From assembly GCA_965222745.1 (NCBI GenBank), contig CBDCUW010000003.1, forward strand, positions 310,001 through 374,000: 64,000 nt of DNA, read 5' to 3'. The position numbers and the translations under genes are program-made. The stretch's first letter is position 1; each line of letters opens with the position of its first letter. The notes beneath the pieces were generated by a model, which saw nothing but the letters and a program-made list of their open reading frames with translations, was not told the origin of the DNA and did not search any database. Positions 54,400 to 63,926 of this stretch are shown in pieces. Source of the DNA: CBDCUW01 sp965222745. GTDB lineage: Bacteria; Planctomycetota; Planctomycetia; Pirellulales; Pirellulaceae.

Positions 54400-56162
54400 C
54401 CGCCTGTCCGATCGATTTGATCGATGCTGCCGCGCAGGATCGTCTTTCGCAGCAGCAAAGCGATTCGCTTCAATCTCACCTTTCGGGCTGTGAAGATTGC
54501 CGTCGCCGCTTGGATGACGCGGTGGCACCCGCCAACTGGTGGAACGACGTACAACGGCTGTTGGATGTCGCCGCGCTGGACGATCCCAGCGCCGACGTCG
54601 CCGATTCTTCCGCCGCGGACGCCAGGTTGTTTGACGGTGACGACGCGGTGGGGGAACTGAAGGCTGCCGGGATGATCGACGACGGCCCTCATCCCGAAAT
54701 GCTCGGCAAACTAGGGCGTTATGTCATCGAGCGTGAAATCGGCACCGGCGGCATGGGCGTCGTCTTGAAAGGATATGACGGCGAACTGAATCGGACGGTG
54801 GCGATCAAGGTGCTGGCACCCCATTTGGCTCGCAGCGGCGCGGCCCGCCAACGCTTTGTTCGTGAAGGACGGGCTGCTGCCGCGGTTGTGCACGAAAACG
54901 TTGTCGCGATCCACCAGGTCGATACGTCGCGGCGGTTACCGACATTGGTGATGCGGTACGTCGACGGTGTTTCCCTGCAACGGCGGGTCGACACGGTCGG
55001 GCCGCTGCCGATCTGCGACGCGCTTCGCGTTGCCTCGCAAACCGCCGCTGGACTTGCGGCGGCCCACCGCCAAGGCATCGTGCATCGCGATGTGAAGCCG
55101 GCCAACATCCTGGTCAGTGCGACGGGGGGCCGAGTCTGGATCACCGATTTTGGACTGGCGCGCGCGGTGGACGACGCGAGCTTGACGCGGACAGGTTTCA
55201 TTGCCGGAACACCGCACTACATGTCTCCCGAACAGGCTCGCGGCGCGGCGGTGGGACCGGCCAGCGATCTGTTCAGCTTGGGCGGCGTGATGTACTTCAT
55301 GCTCGCCGCTCGTCCGCCGTGGCGCGCCGAACGTTCGCTGGCCGTGCTGCATCGGATTGTCCAAGAAAAACATCGGCCACTCTGGCAACTCAATCCCGAC
55401 GTGCCGCGCGAAGTCAGTGACTTGGTCGACGCGCTGCTCAACAAGCTTCCCGAAGATCGCCCTTCGTCAGCAAGCGAAATTCAACAGAAATTGGAATCCA
55501 TTTTGAGCGACCTGCAAAACCCAATCGGTCCCCACTCGGTTTCAGCACCCGCGCCTGCTCCCGCCAGTGGCTCGTGGCTATCCAAGCCGCTGGTCCTGGT
55601 TCCGCTGACCGCCGCCGTTACCGCTTTGCTGATGAACTCACCTGCGGTTTGGCAAAGTGCCCAGCACTCCGATCCACCGACAGACCACGTCAGGTCGTAC
55701 CCGGTGGAGCTTCTCGAATCGCAAGGGGCGGGGCCCGACGCGGCTGCCGTCGCTCTCCCAAAAAGCGATTCGCGATGGGAGTTGTCCGCAGATCTGCCGC
55801 AACGACAAGAAGGTGACGATGCTTCCGGAGTTGCCATGCCTGAATCGGAAGGGGATGCGCCTACCCTGATACCGACACAACCTGCTCCAGCGAGCCCCAA
55901 CGGTTTTGTCGATTCGACACAATCTCCTTCGCCCTTCCTGATGAGTGCCGAAGAACCGTCCATCGGTCCGCCGGAGCAGCTCTTGCAGCCGTTGCTCGAA
56001 CCGGAAAGTCCTCCTGCCGGTCGGACCTTGGCGCAAGATGTCCAACAAACCGGTTTGGCGCCGACGACCATCCCCGACGAAGTGTGGGAAGAAGTTTCCA
56101 AGCTCGAAGCGATGCTCCGCAAGCTGGAAGCGACAGCTCCCAGCGGAGGAAAACCTTGGTGA
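54396..56162 (+). CDS. Ser/Thr protein kinase with an anti-sigma-type zinc finger
   Basis: A 588-residue protein. Residues 28-35 contain HxxxCxxC (His28, Cys32, Cys35), the zinc motif of ZAS anti-sigma factors. The kinase domain spans about 106-375: P-loop GTGGMGVVLKGYD, Lys138 in VAIKVL, catalytic HRDVKPAN (His230-Arg231-Asp232), DFG (251-253) and SPEQARG. A predicted membrane helix (LVLVPLTAAVTALLMN, ~398-413) separates a Pro/Ser/Glu-rich extracytoplasmic part (about 420-570). It may hold or phosphorylate the sigma factor encoded upstream, which overlaps it by 4 bases. The ZAS-kinase-sigma arrangement matches ECF-kinase systems known in planctomycetes. The external part may sense an unknown signal. 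Confidence 0.93.
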   Translation: MTACPIDLIDAAAQDRLSQQQSDSLQSHLSGCEDCRRRLDDAVAPANWWNDVQRLLDVAALDDPSADVADSSAADARLFDGDDAVGELKAAGMIDDGPHPEMLGKLGRYVIEREIGTGGMGVVLKGYDGELNRTVAIKVLAPHLARSGAARQRFVREGRAAAAVVHENVVAIHQVDTSRRLPTLVMRYVDGVSLQRRVDTVGPLPICDALRVASQTAAGLAAAHRQGIVHRDVKPANILVSATGGRVWITDFGLARAVDDASLTRTGFIAGTPHYMSPEQARGAAVGPASDLFSLGGVMYFMLAARPPWRAERSLAVLHRIVQEKHRPLWQLNPDVPREVSDLVDALLNKLPEDRPSSASEIQQKLESILSDLQNPIGPHSVSAPAPAPASGSWLSKPLVLVPLTAAVTALLMNSPAVWQSAQHSDPPTDHVRSYPVELLESQGAGPDAAAVALPKSDSRWELSADLPQRQEGDDASGVAMPESEGDAPTLIPTQPAPASPNGFVDSTQSPSPFLMSAEEPSIGPPEQLLQPLLEPESPPAGRTLAQDVQQTGLAPTTIPDEVWEEVSKLEAMLRKLEATAPSGGKPW

Positions 56163-56261
56163 AGTCACTCCTCTGGCGTACGGGCACACCGCGCAAGAAA
56201 CATTCCCACTACAAATCGACCAATCTTGTTGAAGTCATTCCAAGCCCCCGAAAGGATCGAG

Positions 56262-57266
56262 ATGCGTTTCCCCAAGCCTGGCTATTCAGCGATCACCGCC
56301 GCACTGTTGATCGTCCTGAACTTTTCCGTCGCGGTAGGTCAACAGCAGTCCGGTACCATTGCTGAACCGGTACCAGTTGATGATGTTTCTGACCTTAACT
56401 TCGAGCCGGTTCAAGAAACGCCGCTCCTTTCCCCCGAACCAGTTGATCCGGATCCTCTTCCGACCGGATCGAATCATTTGGGCAGCGCTGTGTCGAAGAA
56501 CGTTCCTGCAGACACCGTACGGCTAGAACAGCCGTCAGCAGATGACCGATACCAAGAGTTGGAAAGGGTTTTCGAGGGCAAGGATTTCTTGAAAGACAAC
56601 GAGGACTTGCCACAGCAAATCAGCATCCGCGTTCGGCAGTTCCGTTCGGAGTCAGTTGCCGTCGAGCGAAACAATAGTGTCTATCATGAGATGCGTGAAG
56701 TTCCCTACTATGAAGTGCAAACGGTGCAGACGACTTCTGACGAGCTTAGCCCGGAACAGCGGCTAGGAGTGATCATCGCCCTGCAGGAAGAAAAGATCGC
56801 CCAGGCGCTCAAGGAACTGATGGCCGAGCAAGACGACAAGAAACGCGAACAACAATTGCGCGAGTTGGAGCAGCTGTACATAGCCCGATTTGATGTCGAC
56901 ACCGCCTATCAAGACTACAAGGTGCGCAAGATCGAACTCCGCGCCGCGAAACTTCGCGCCGACGTCACGGCGAGAGAAAAAGCGGTCGACCAATGGGCAG
57001 CAGCGATGGTCACTTTGGCAAAAATGCGGGCCGCCGGTATCGAAACGATGCACAACGTGTCGCCCACACCCGGCAATCTCGCTCCAACACCCATCGGGGC
57101 GCCCGGCCAAACGTTGCACGATTCGCGTACTCCCAGCCTGCCATCACCTGGAATGGGATTCCCCAGCACAGCGGTACCTTCGAGCGGCAGCGGCGCGATG
57201 GGGTTGCCGCCGGCGAATCCAGCCGGCGGCAGACCTACACCGCCAGGAGGCCTCCAAGCTTTCTAA
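56262..57266 (+). CDS. Secreted hypothetical protein with a long helix
   Basis: A 334-residue protein starting MRFPKPGYSAITAALLIVLNFSVAVG, a signal peptide with possible cleavage after AVG. Residues ~60-150 are Pro-rich and acidic. Residues ~165-260 form a strongly helical, coiled-coil-like region (IALQEEKIAQALKELMAEQ, then DDKKREQQLRELEQLYI). The C-terminal ~70 residues are Pro/Gly-rich. An AAAGGA box lies 6 bases before the ATG. It follows the kinase by 99 bp and may belong to the same transcription unit as an output or target, but no family is recognised. Confidence 0.75.
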   Translation: MRFPKPGYSAITAALLIVLNFSVAVGQQQSGTIAEPVPVDDVSDLNFEPVQETPLLSPEPVDPDPLPTGSNHLGSAVSKNVPADTVRLEQPSADDRYQELERVFEGKDFLKDNEDLPQQISIRVRQFRSESVAVERNNSVYHEMREVPYYEVQTVQTTSDELSPEQRLGVIIALQEEKIAQALKELMAEQDDKKREQQLRELEQLYIARFDVDTAYQDYKVRKIELRAAKLRADVTAREKAVDQWAAAMVTLAKMRAAGIETMHNVSPTPGNLAPTPIGAPGQTLHDSRTPSLPSPGMGFPSTAVPSSGSGAMGLPPANPAGGRPTPPGGLQAF

Positions 57267-57275
57267 CGTGTTTTC

Positions 57276-57294
57276 ACCGTAGGCCGACTTGTCC
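57276..57294. repeat. Single arm of the GTAGGCCGACTTGTCC family
   Basis: ACCGTAGGCCGACTTGTCC, 9 bp after the stop codon of the 56262 gene. It matches the arms at 16951-17018 and 11128-11153. Confidence 0.7.
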
Positions 57295-57302
57295 TCAGCA
57301 AT

Positions 57303-57407
57303 CTTCGTGTTCTTCGTGGTGCTACCTCTTTTTTTACCGACAGAAAGCAACACAACCCTCGGTCACCACCACAAGCGGTGATAGAAACTACCACGAAGGG
57401 CACGAAG
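57303..57407. repeat. Inverted repeat with TTCGTGGT arms, about 105 bp
   Basis: Arms CTTCGTGTTCTTCGTGGT (57303-57320) and the inverse ACCACGAAGGGCACGAAG (57390-57407) match at 16 of 18 positions. The interior includes a run of 8 T. Its arms share the TTCGTGG core with the element at 36615-36805. It is a dispersed, non-coding palindromic element. Confidence 0.75.
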
Positions 57408-57490
57408 AAGGAAAGCAAGCTCAGTGGGTTGGCGATAGAGATCGAAGCAATCTGGGGTCATTGGCTGGGATTTTCACCAGTATCTGTTGA

Positions 57491-58786
57491 TCACCCAAAC
57501 AACGGTCGGATCGGTTGTCCTTGATCGGTGATCGGCACGGGCCGGTCACCGTCGTACAGGTTCTTTCGATAGTCGATTCCGACTGCCGCGCAGATGGTGG
57601 CAAAGAAATCGGGAACAGCGACCGGATCCGAAACGATCTTTTTGGCGAGCTCGTCCGTTTTGCCCCACGCTCCCTGGTGAGACAAGCCGCCGCCGGCAAG
57701 GACACAGCTGAACGCGGAACCCTGGTGCCCGCGACCGCCGCCACTGTCAAATTCTGGCGGACGACCGAATTCGGTGGTGATCACGATCAACGTCTTGTCC
57801 AGTAATCGCTTCTCTTGCAGGTCGGTGATCAGGGTCGCCACGGCGGTATCCAGTTCTTCGATCAGCTTGTGTTGCTGCAAGATCCCCGAATTGTGGACGT
57901 CCCAGCCGGCTCCGTTGAGAAAATTCAAGTTGTGCGAAACTTCGATAAACCGAACGCCTCGTTGCACCAGTCTGCGGGCCAACAAGCAACGCTGGCCAAA
58001 TTCTCCTCCGTATCGCGTTCTCAATTCACCCGGTTCGTTTTCAATTTGAAAAACTCGGCTGAATTCAGGCCCGGCCAACCGCATGCTCTGCTCGATGGTC
58101 GCTTCGTAGTCTTTCAGCTTTCGAACATTCGCCGCCGGCCCGGCCGCCCTCATCGCGGCAAGAAACGACTCGCGGCGCGCTTGACGATCGGCGGAGATTC
58201 CATCTGGCCGCGACAACCCGGCAGGCCCCTGGCTGGTGTCGGTCAAATACAGATATCCGTGGCGTGAACCAAGAAATCCGGGGCCACGAGTCACGTTGGG
58301 ATAACCGATCAACACATAAGGCGGCGCGCCGTCGCCTGCGGCGCCCCTTTGATGCGCGATGATCGAACCGAGCGAAGGGTAGGTGACGGTGCCGCTGATC
58401 GGACGACCGGTGTGCATGCGATTGGTCGCTGCGGCGTGTTCATCAATCACTTCGTGATGGATGCTGCGGACCGCAGTAACGTGCTCCATCAACCGCGCCA
58501 GCTTGGGAAGATGTTGGCAAAGTTGGACGCCGTCGACTGAAGTGTCGATCGCATCGTAGTAGCCACCCGCTTTCTTTCCCTTGGGATCGCCCTTTGCCTT
58601 GGGATCGAACGTGTCGATCTGCCCCATGCCGCCGCCCAACCAAATGGAAACAACATGTTCGGCTTGTCCTTGGAGTACTTCGGACGTTGATTCCGCAAAA
58701 CTCAGCGGTGAAATGGCCAACGTGCTTCCGGCCAGCGCACTGGCTGCCAAAAACTCGCGTCGGTTTCGACAGTTCGTTTCCTTCAT
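57491..58786 (-). CDS. DUF1501 (sulfatase-like) protein with a Tat-type signal
   Basis: A 431-residue protein. The signal reads RNRREFLAASALAGSTLAISP, with the twin arginine and FL of a Tat signal. The body has the alkaline-phosphatase-fold features of DUF1501: SIWLGGGMGQIDTFDPK near the start, GGYYDAIDTSVDG, RSIHHEV, and at the end ITTEFGR, GGRGHQG and LAGGG. It is likely an exported enzyme or metal-binding protein of unknown substrate. A CAGGAG box lies upstream of the ATG at 58786, 31 bp after the stop of the DUF1549/DUF1553 gene; such pairs are the normal planctomycete arrangement. Confidence 0.94.
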   Translation of the reverse strand: MKETNCRNRREFLAASALAGSTLAISPLSFAESTSEVLQGQAEHVVSIWLGGGMGQIDTFDPKAKGDPKGKKAGGYYDAIDTSVDGVQLCQHLPKLARLMEHVTAVRSIHHEVIDEHAAATNRMHTGRPISGTVTYPSLGSIIAHQRGAAGDGAPPYVLIGYPNVTRGPGFLGSRHGYLYLTDTSQGPAGLSRPDGISADRQARRESFLAAMRAAGPAANVRKLKDYEATIEQSMRLAGPEFSRVFQIENEPGELRTRYGGEFGQRCLLARRLVQRGVRFIEVSHNLNFLNGAGWDVHNSGILQQHKLIEELDTAVATLITDLQEKRLLDKTLIVITTEFGRPPEFDSGGGRGHQGSAFSCVLAGGGLSHQGAWGKTDELAKKIVSDPVAVPDFFATICAAVGIDYRKNLYDGDRPVPITDQGQPIRPLFG

Positions 58787-58817
58787 GCGTGTTTCTCCTG
58801 CGGAGCGGGCGTCGCCA

Positions 58818-61800
58818 TCATGGTACCCAAACAAATTCGCGGTGGTTGACCAGGCTCCATACCACGTCTTCATAAACTTCCCGCCAATCTGGATTCAAAC
58901 GCGGGTCGGCAGGGGGACCTCGACGCACTCGTCTTTCGATTTCCAGCTGAATTTCGTTGGCCTCGGCGACCAGATGATTCGTCCACGTCACCTGGGGAAG
59001 TGGCCGGTCGCGGCGCGGCTGTCGGACCTGATCGGGTGGCAATAACCGCGAATCAAAGCCGGCCGCCAACGCGCCGCCCAACGTTTTGCATTCGGTTTCG
59101 TTGGGATCTCTCGCCAGGAAACGCAAGAACAAGGTCTCCAGTAGGCGATCCGGTGACGCGGCGTCGATCGCAAGCTGTGCAAGCAGGCTGCCGTGGGAGG
59201 CGCGGGTCAGCGACATGGTCAGATTTCCGTTGGCGAGGATCCCGGGCTGCAGCACGTTGGGATCCGTTTCCCGCTGGGAAATCGGTTTTTGACGCGAGCC
59301 GTTCCACCCGAACGATTCCAGCACATCGACCACTGCCTGCGCTCGGGGCATCGACAAACTGGGCCGGTCGCGTTCGTTGTTCAAGCTGGCGAACATCCAT
59401 GCGCGCCGTGGTTTGCCGAGTGTGAGACGTTTGCTGCTGGGGTGCAATCCGTCGTGAACGAAAGTCAGTTCTTCGACATCCATGCTTCTGCCAGTGGACG
59501 CAAAAAGTGAATCGACCACTTGTTCTGCTGTTAGCCGCCGCGGATCGGGCGCGTTGAAAAAACGTTGCCCGGCAGCCGCCTGCAAATTGACCCCGATCCC
59601 TTCGCGTTGATAGAGCTGCGAATTCATGATCAGCCGCATCACGTGTTTGAAATCGTAACCGTGACGAACCAACTGGCCGGCCAACCAATCGAGCAGGGCG
59701 GGGTGGCTCGCTTCGCGTCCTTCCCAATCTCCAGCCGGTTCGACCAGGCCGGCGCCGATCAATCTTTTCCAAAGGTGATTCACCATCACTTGTGGGAATC
59801 GCCGATTGTCGCCGCTGGTCACCAGCGCCGCAAACCGCTCGCGCATGTCGTCCGGATCTTGCATCAACGCGTCGATCGCAGCGGTGTCTTCGATCCCGGT
59901 GTACTCAGCCAGCGGCCACTTGGGTTTCACCTGCTGGCCCAGTTCCAACGAAACGCGAATCAACGACTCTCGCTGCTTCTGCTCGAAGAACGCGTCGGGA
60001 ACCCGGCTCGTTTTCGGCGGCGCAAGTTGTTTGCGAGCAAGCATCGCGGCGAGCGAATAAAGGTCTTCTTGGGTCGTGCTGTGATAGGGTGAATCGTGGC
60101 ACCGGGCACATTGCAGTTCGATTCCCAATAGGCCGGAGGCAAGGATGTGGCTCTTGGCCGCCATCGGCGAATCATTTTCCGCAGCGAGTCCAAATCCGGC
60201 ACTGCCGCCGTCATGCGGACTGCCACGCATCAGAATCAATTCGGTGACCATGCGATCCAGCGGCTTGGCATCTCTTAGCGAATCGTACAGGAACCAACGA
60301 AACGGACCGGTGCTGTTGAGCGACGCGTTCAGAAGCGTTGGGTTTTCGGCCAGCAGGTCAAGCCAAAAGCTGATCCAATGGTCGGCGTATCGCCGGTCTT
60401 CCAGCAGTTGGTCGATCAGCTGCGAACGTTTGCCGGGATCCTCGCTGGCCAAAAACGCTTCCGCTTCCTGCTGGCTGGGCGGAATCCCGATCGTGTCCAG
60501 GTAAACGCGGCGCAGGAAAGCGGCATCCTCGATGATCGCCGCTTCGGCAATCGCTTCCTTGGCGATCGGCGGCGCGGGCCAGATGGCGCCGCGGCGAATC
60601 CAATTTTCCAAGATGGAAATCTCTTCGTCGCCCAGCGGGGTATCGGTCGGCGGCATGTCACCGTCGCGAATACGAACGATCATCTCGCTGGCATCCGGAT
60701 CTCCCGGTACAACGGCTGGCAATTCCGACTCGCCGCTTTTCAGCACCGCCTGGCGAGAATTCAAACGAAGACCGCCCTGGTCTTTCTGGCCATGGCAACG
60801 AAAACACTGCTCGCGCAGGATCGGCAACACCTTGCTATGAAAATATTCGGTCGCCCGTTGGTTGTATTGTTGCGACTGGCTGATTGCCCGTTGGATCTTG
60901 TCCGCCACGAAGTCATCAATCGGGTTGGCTTTGCCATCGCGGGCCGGTTCGGCCGGCGCAGCAGTGGCCTGGCGAGCCAATTGATGTCGGTGCCGCCAGA
61001 ACTCGTCCTGGGTCGCCGCCGCGGCGCGTCGTTTTTCGTCGTCATGTTGCTGCAGCAATCGCTCGATCTTTACCAGCGCCGGTTCGATCGCTTCGTCGGT
61101 CAGCAATAGTCTGGAGCGAGTATCAGCGTCGCCCGCCCACAGCACCTCGAAAGCGTCACTTCCGGGCGGTTGAACGGCAACGCAGACCTCGCCCGTTTCC
61201 GTTCGATGATCCTTTCCGCCAACAACCAGCTCCAGAACCACTCGAACGTTTCGAGCGTCATCGTCAGAGCCCGCCGCTTCGTATTGGCCGAACACTTCTT
61301 GTTGGGCGAACGGCACTGATCGTCCGCCCGGCATCGGCGGTTTGGCTACCGGAACGATCGGTTCCAGGTTACTGCGTCGCCGCGGATTCTTGGTCGTTCT
61401 GGCGACGAGCTTTCCGTCGACCCACAATCGGCTTAGCGATCGAGCCCGCAGTAGAAAACGATATTGACCATCGGTGTCGGAACTTTCATCCTCTTGCTTC
61501 CCAACGGGCGGCAGTTCGACGTCGGCGGCCATTCGAACCAAAAGCGGCGATTTCCAGCTGGCTCGAATTCCCCAATCGTCATGTCGCACCGGCACGCGCG
61601 GCAACAGAAACTTGTCAGTCAGCCACCGATCGGTTTCGTCAGGCCACCGTTCTCCATCCAGCAGCCAGCGGCTCATGCTGGGCAATCCTTCGCTGAAGGT
61701 GACCAAGACCCGGGTGTCGGGAATGTGTTCGATTTCGGGCATCACCTCCGGGCTCGGTGCAACCACGCGAGGCCCGCCGACGCGACGAAAACGCGAGGCA

Positions 61801-62552
61801 ATCACTTCGTTGCTGAGGATCGAACGATGGATCGCCACTGCATCGATCCCACCGCGAAAACTGTTGCCCGCGCTGCCGCCTTGAGAAGAACCGATCCAGA
61901 CGGCGTCGTTGTCGACCACCGGTTCTTTGTCGGTCTGGCCGCCCATGTCCCAACTGCCCGTGGTCGGACGTCCGTCGATCCAACCTTGAATCGATTCGGG
62001 CGTTCCAAACCGGTACGCCACGGCAAGGTGATGCCAGCCGGTACCAAGAAGAAACCCCGCCTCCGAAGTCCAGCGGTGCCAGTGCGAATCGCCGGCTCCG
62101 CGAGATGATGCAAACAGAAAACTGATCTTGGCCGTGTTCTCAGACGACACCACTCGCATCGCCCAGTTCTGATTATCGCGAGCGAACTTGGGTGATCCGG
62201 TTCGCCCCTTGCCGATGACGTACATCGGGCTGCCGCTGCGAGCCTCGGCGACGTTCACCCAAGCTTCCAAAGTGATCGCGTCGCCATTGGAGAAGTCAAA
62301 ATCGCTTTCGGCGCCGGGATCCTCGATACTCAAGAAGCCTTTTCCGCCCAGCCGAATCGCGGTGTTGTCGTCGGCGAAATCGGGATACTCCGGCGGACGG
62401 GGCCCCGCCTGGTCACGTTGCACGTCACCGTGCATCTTCAGCGGCGTCGCCTCTTCGGAACCGAAATTCCAAACCGCAATCGGCGCAGGTTCATCCGCCG
62501 CAAGCAGGCAGGTCAATGTGAAACAGCCAAGGATCGATGCAATGGTTCTCAT
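58818..62552 (-). CDS. PSCyt1/DUF1549/DUF1553 haem protein with a LamG-like domain
   Basis: A 1244-residue secreted protein (signal MRTIASILGCFTLTCLLA). Order: a LamG/concanavalin-like domain (~25-240; GDAITLEAWVNV, GTGWHHLAVAYRFG), a beta-rich middle part, a PSCyt1 haem site CFRCH (~581-585), DUF1549 (~650-850) with a second CxxCH (CARCH, ~813-817), and DUF1553 to the end (LMNSQLYQREG, ERDRPSLSMPRAQAVVDVLESFGWNGSR). The two CxxCH motifs would bind covalent haem c. It is believed to work with the DUF1501 protein encoded next, but the reaction is unknown for the family. The ATG at 62552 is chosen because the signal peptide starts there; the frame is open to 62630. Confidence 0.95.
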   Translation of the reverse strand: MRTIASILGCFTLTCLLAADEPAPIAVWNFGSEEATPLKMHGDVQRDQAGPRPPEYPDFADDNTAIRLGGKGFLSIEDPGAESDFDFSNGDAITLEAWVNVAEARSGSPMYVIGKGRTGSPKFARDNQNWAMRVVSSENTAKISFLFASSRGAGDSHWHRWTSEAGFLLGTGWHHLAVAYRFGTPESIQGWIDGRPTTGSWDMGGQTDKEPVVDNDAVWIGSSQGGSAGNSFRGGIDAVAIHRSILSNEVIASRFRRVGGPRVVAPSPEVMPEIEHIPDTRVLVTFSEGLPSMSRWLLDGERWPDETDRWLTDKFLLPRVPVRHDDWGIRASWKSPLLVRMAADVELPPVGKQEDESSDTDGQYRFLLRARSLSRLWVDGKLVARTTKNPRRRSNLEPIVPVAKPPMPGGRSVPFAQQEVFGQYEAAGSDDDARNVRVVLELVVGGKDHRTETGEVCVAVQPPGSDAFEVLWAGDADTRSRLLLTDEAIEPALVKIERLLQQHDDEKRRAAAATQDEFWRHRHQLARQATAAPAEPARDGKANPIDDFVADKIQRAISQSQQYNQRATEYFHSKVLPILREQCFRCHGQKDQGGLRLNSRQAVLKSGESELPAVVPGDPDASEMIVRIRDGDMPPTDTPLGDEEISILENWIRRGAIWPAPPIAKEAIAEAAIIEDAAFLRRVYLDTIGIPPSQQEAEAFLASEDPGKRSQLIDQLLEDRRYADHWISFWLDLLAENPTLLNASLNSTGPFRWFLYDSLRDAKPLDRMVTELILMRGSPHDGGSAGFGLAAENDSPMAAKSHILASGLLGIELQCARCHDSPYHSTTQEDLYSLAAMLARKQLAPPKTSRVPDAFFEQKQRESLIRVSLELGQQVKPKWPLAEYTGIEDTAAIDALMQDPDDMRERFAALVTSGDNRRFPQVMVNHLWKRLIGAGLVEPAGDWEGREASHPALLDWLAGQLVRHGYDFKHVMRLIMNSQLYQREGIGVNLQAAAGQRFFNAPDPRRLTAEQVVDSLFASTGRSMDVEELTFVHDGLHPSSKRLTLGKPRRAWMFASLNNERDRPSLSMPRAQAVVDVLESFGWNGSRQKPISQRETDPNVLQPGILANGNLTMSLTRASHGSLLAQLAIDAASPDRLLETLFLRFLARDPNETECKTLGGALAAGFDSRLLPPDQVRQPRRDRPLPQVTWTNHLVAEANEIQLEIERRVRRGPPADPRLNPDWREVYEDVVWSLVNHREFVWVP

Positions 62553-62633
62553 GACCACCAATTTAGTCGAGCGGCCTGGTGCCCGGCCACCATTCGACCA
62601 AATCGCCGCCAACCTGCGGCAATCAGTCACGAT

Positions 62634-63899
62634 TTAGTTGTTGTTGGTGAAGTCGAATTGGCCTGGATAGACGCCGTAGATCCCCTCGGTGAAGATCTGG
62701 CGTATCCAGTTATTCAGCCGTAGGATCGGCTTGGCCGGAACGATCACGACGTCGCCGTCTCGCAACCAGATTTCGTCGCTGGGCGTGGGGCGTTTTCCGT
62801 AGACCGCGCCTTGCAGGTCCAACATGGTGGCGATCAACCGCCAGTCTTCGGCGCGGCGCAGAATGACCACCTGTCGCAAATTTCCACCGGGAAGATGTCC
62901 GCCTGCTGCCGCGATGGCGCCCAGAACCGTGGTTGGGCCGTCCAGCTGCACTCGGTTGGGAGTGGCGACTTGACCCAGCACGTGAACGAAGTGCGGTGCC
63001 TGCTGCGAAAGGATCGGCTCGGTGTCGAGCCCGACAACGATTTCACCGTAACGCAGATTCATTTCTCGCTTGAGCTGATTCAGGGTGAAACCTTGGACGC
63101 TGATTTCACCGATCCCAGGGAGGCGAATTTTTCCGTCGGGCAACACTTCGACGGTGATCGCCTGCTGCGCAAAACCGCTTTGACCACCAACCGCGTTTCG
63201 GATGTCTTCGGCCAAGGTGTTGGTACGTACTGGCGTGACGTCGATGGCCGGTTCTTCGTAGTACTTGGAATACTGTTCATCCAGCACTTCGCGCAGTTGG
63301 GCGATCGTCAACCCGGCGGCATGCACCTGCCCCAGTAGTCGCAGGGTGATCGTCCCATCGGGCTGGATTTCCAAACCATTTTCCAACGTCCCGCGCACCA
63401 AGTCGGGATCGGCCACCGATTCGATCAGCAGCTCGTCACCGGGAGAAAGTCGGTAAGCTCCCTCTTTCTGCCGCCGCGTGATCAGATACATGACCTGGAT
63501 CTGATCGCCCGGTCGCAACCGATACTCGTTCAAATGCGCCAATCGCGCCGGTCCCGCATAACCGCCTGGGCCGTAGGCATTGAACGGCATCGGGCGAATG
63601 TCCTGCCAACGCGCTTCGGCACCTCTGCAAGTCCGGCAGTCGACTCCCATCATGCACTTTTGACAGCCACCTGCGGACGAGAAACCACCTGTGACGTGCT
63701 GACAACCACAACCCCCAACTGCCGGTTGCACGGCGCCGCCGTGGACGACCACCGAAGGCAGCTGCGCGGTAGCATCCAGCACTGCGATACCGATGCAGGC
63801 GATCGCACAGGCGACACGCACCAGCGAAGCAAGTTTTCGTGGGATGGAAACGAAAGTCATGAAACGATGTGTCGATTCGATGGAGTCGTTGACAGGCAT
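62634..63899 (-). CDS. Polysaccharide export protein (Wza-type) with a cysteine-rich N-terminus
   Basis: A 421-residue protein. It has a signal peptide (LVRVACAIACIGIAVLDATA), a Poly_export domain (~145-240; RLSPGDELLIESVADPDLV, IQPDGTITLRLLGQVHAAGLT) and SLBB-like regions (LPDGKIRLPGIGEISVQGFT and VHVLGQVATPNRVQLDGPTTV). It should form the outer-membrane channel for capsule or exopolysaccharide export. Residues ~62-95 contain an unusual cluster: GGCGCQ, then GGCQKC, then VDCRTC, seven cysteines in about 30 residues. The ATG at 63860 is an alternative start. It is 28 bp downstream of another minus-strand gene (partial at the edge), so it may be the second gene of an operon. Confidence 0.92.
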   Translation of the reverse strand: MPVNDSIESTHRFMTFVSIPRKLASLVRVACAIACIGIAVLDATAQLPSVVVHGGAVQPAVGGCGCQHVTGGFSSAGGCQKCMMGVDCRTCRGAEARWQDIRPMPFNAYGPGGYAGPARLAHLNEYRLRPGDQIQVMYLITRRQKEGAYRLSPGDELLIESVADPDLVRGTLENGLEIQPDGTITLRLLGQVHAAGLTIAQLREVLDEQYSKYYEEPAIDVTPVRTNTLAEDIRNAVGGQSGFAQQAITVEVLPDGKIRLPGIGEISVQGFTLNQLKREMNLRYGEIVVGLDTEPILSQQAPHFVHVLGQVATPNRVQLDGPTTVLGAIAAAGGHLPGGNLRQVVILRRAEDWRLIATMLDLQGAVYGKRPTPSDEIWLRDGDVVIVPAKPILRLNNWIRQIFTEGIYGVYPGQFDFTNNN

Positions 63900-63926
63900 T
63901 CCGGCGACATGGCAGCAGGCCGCCGT

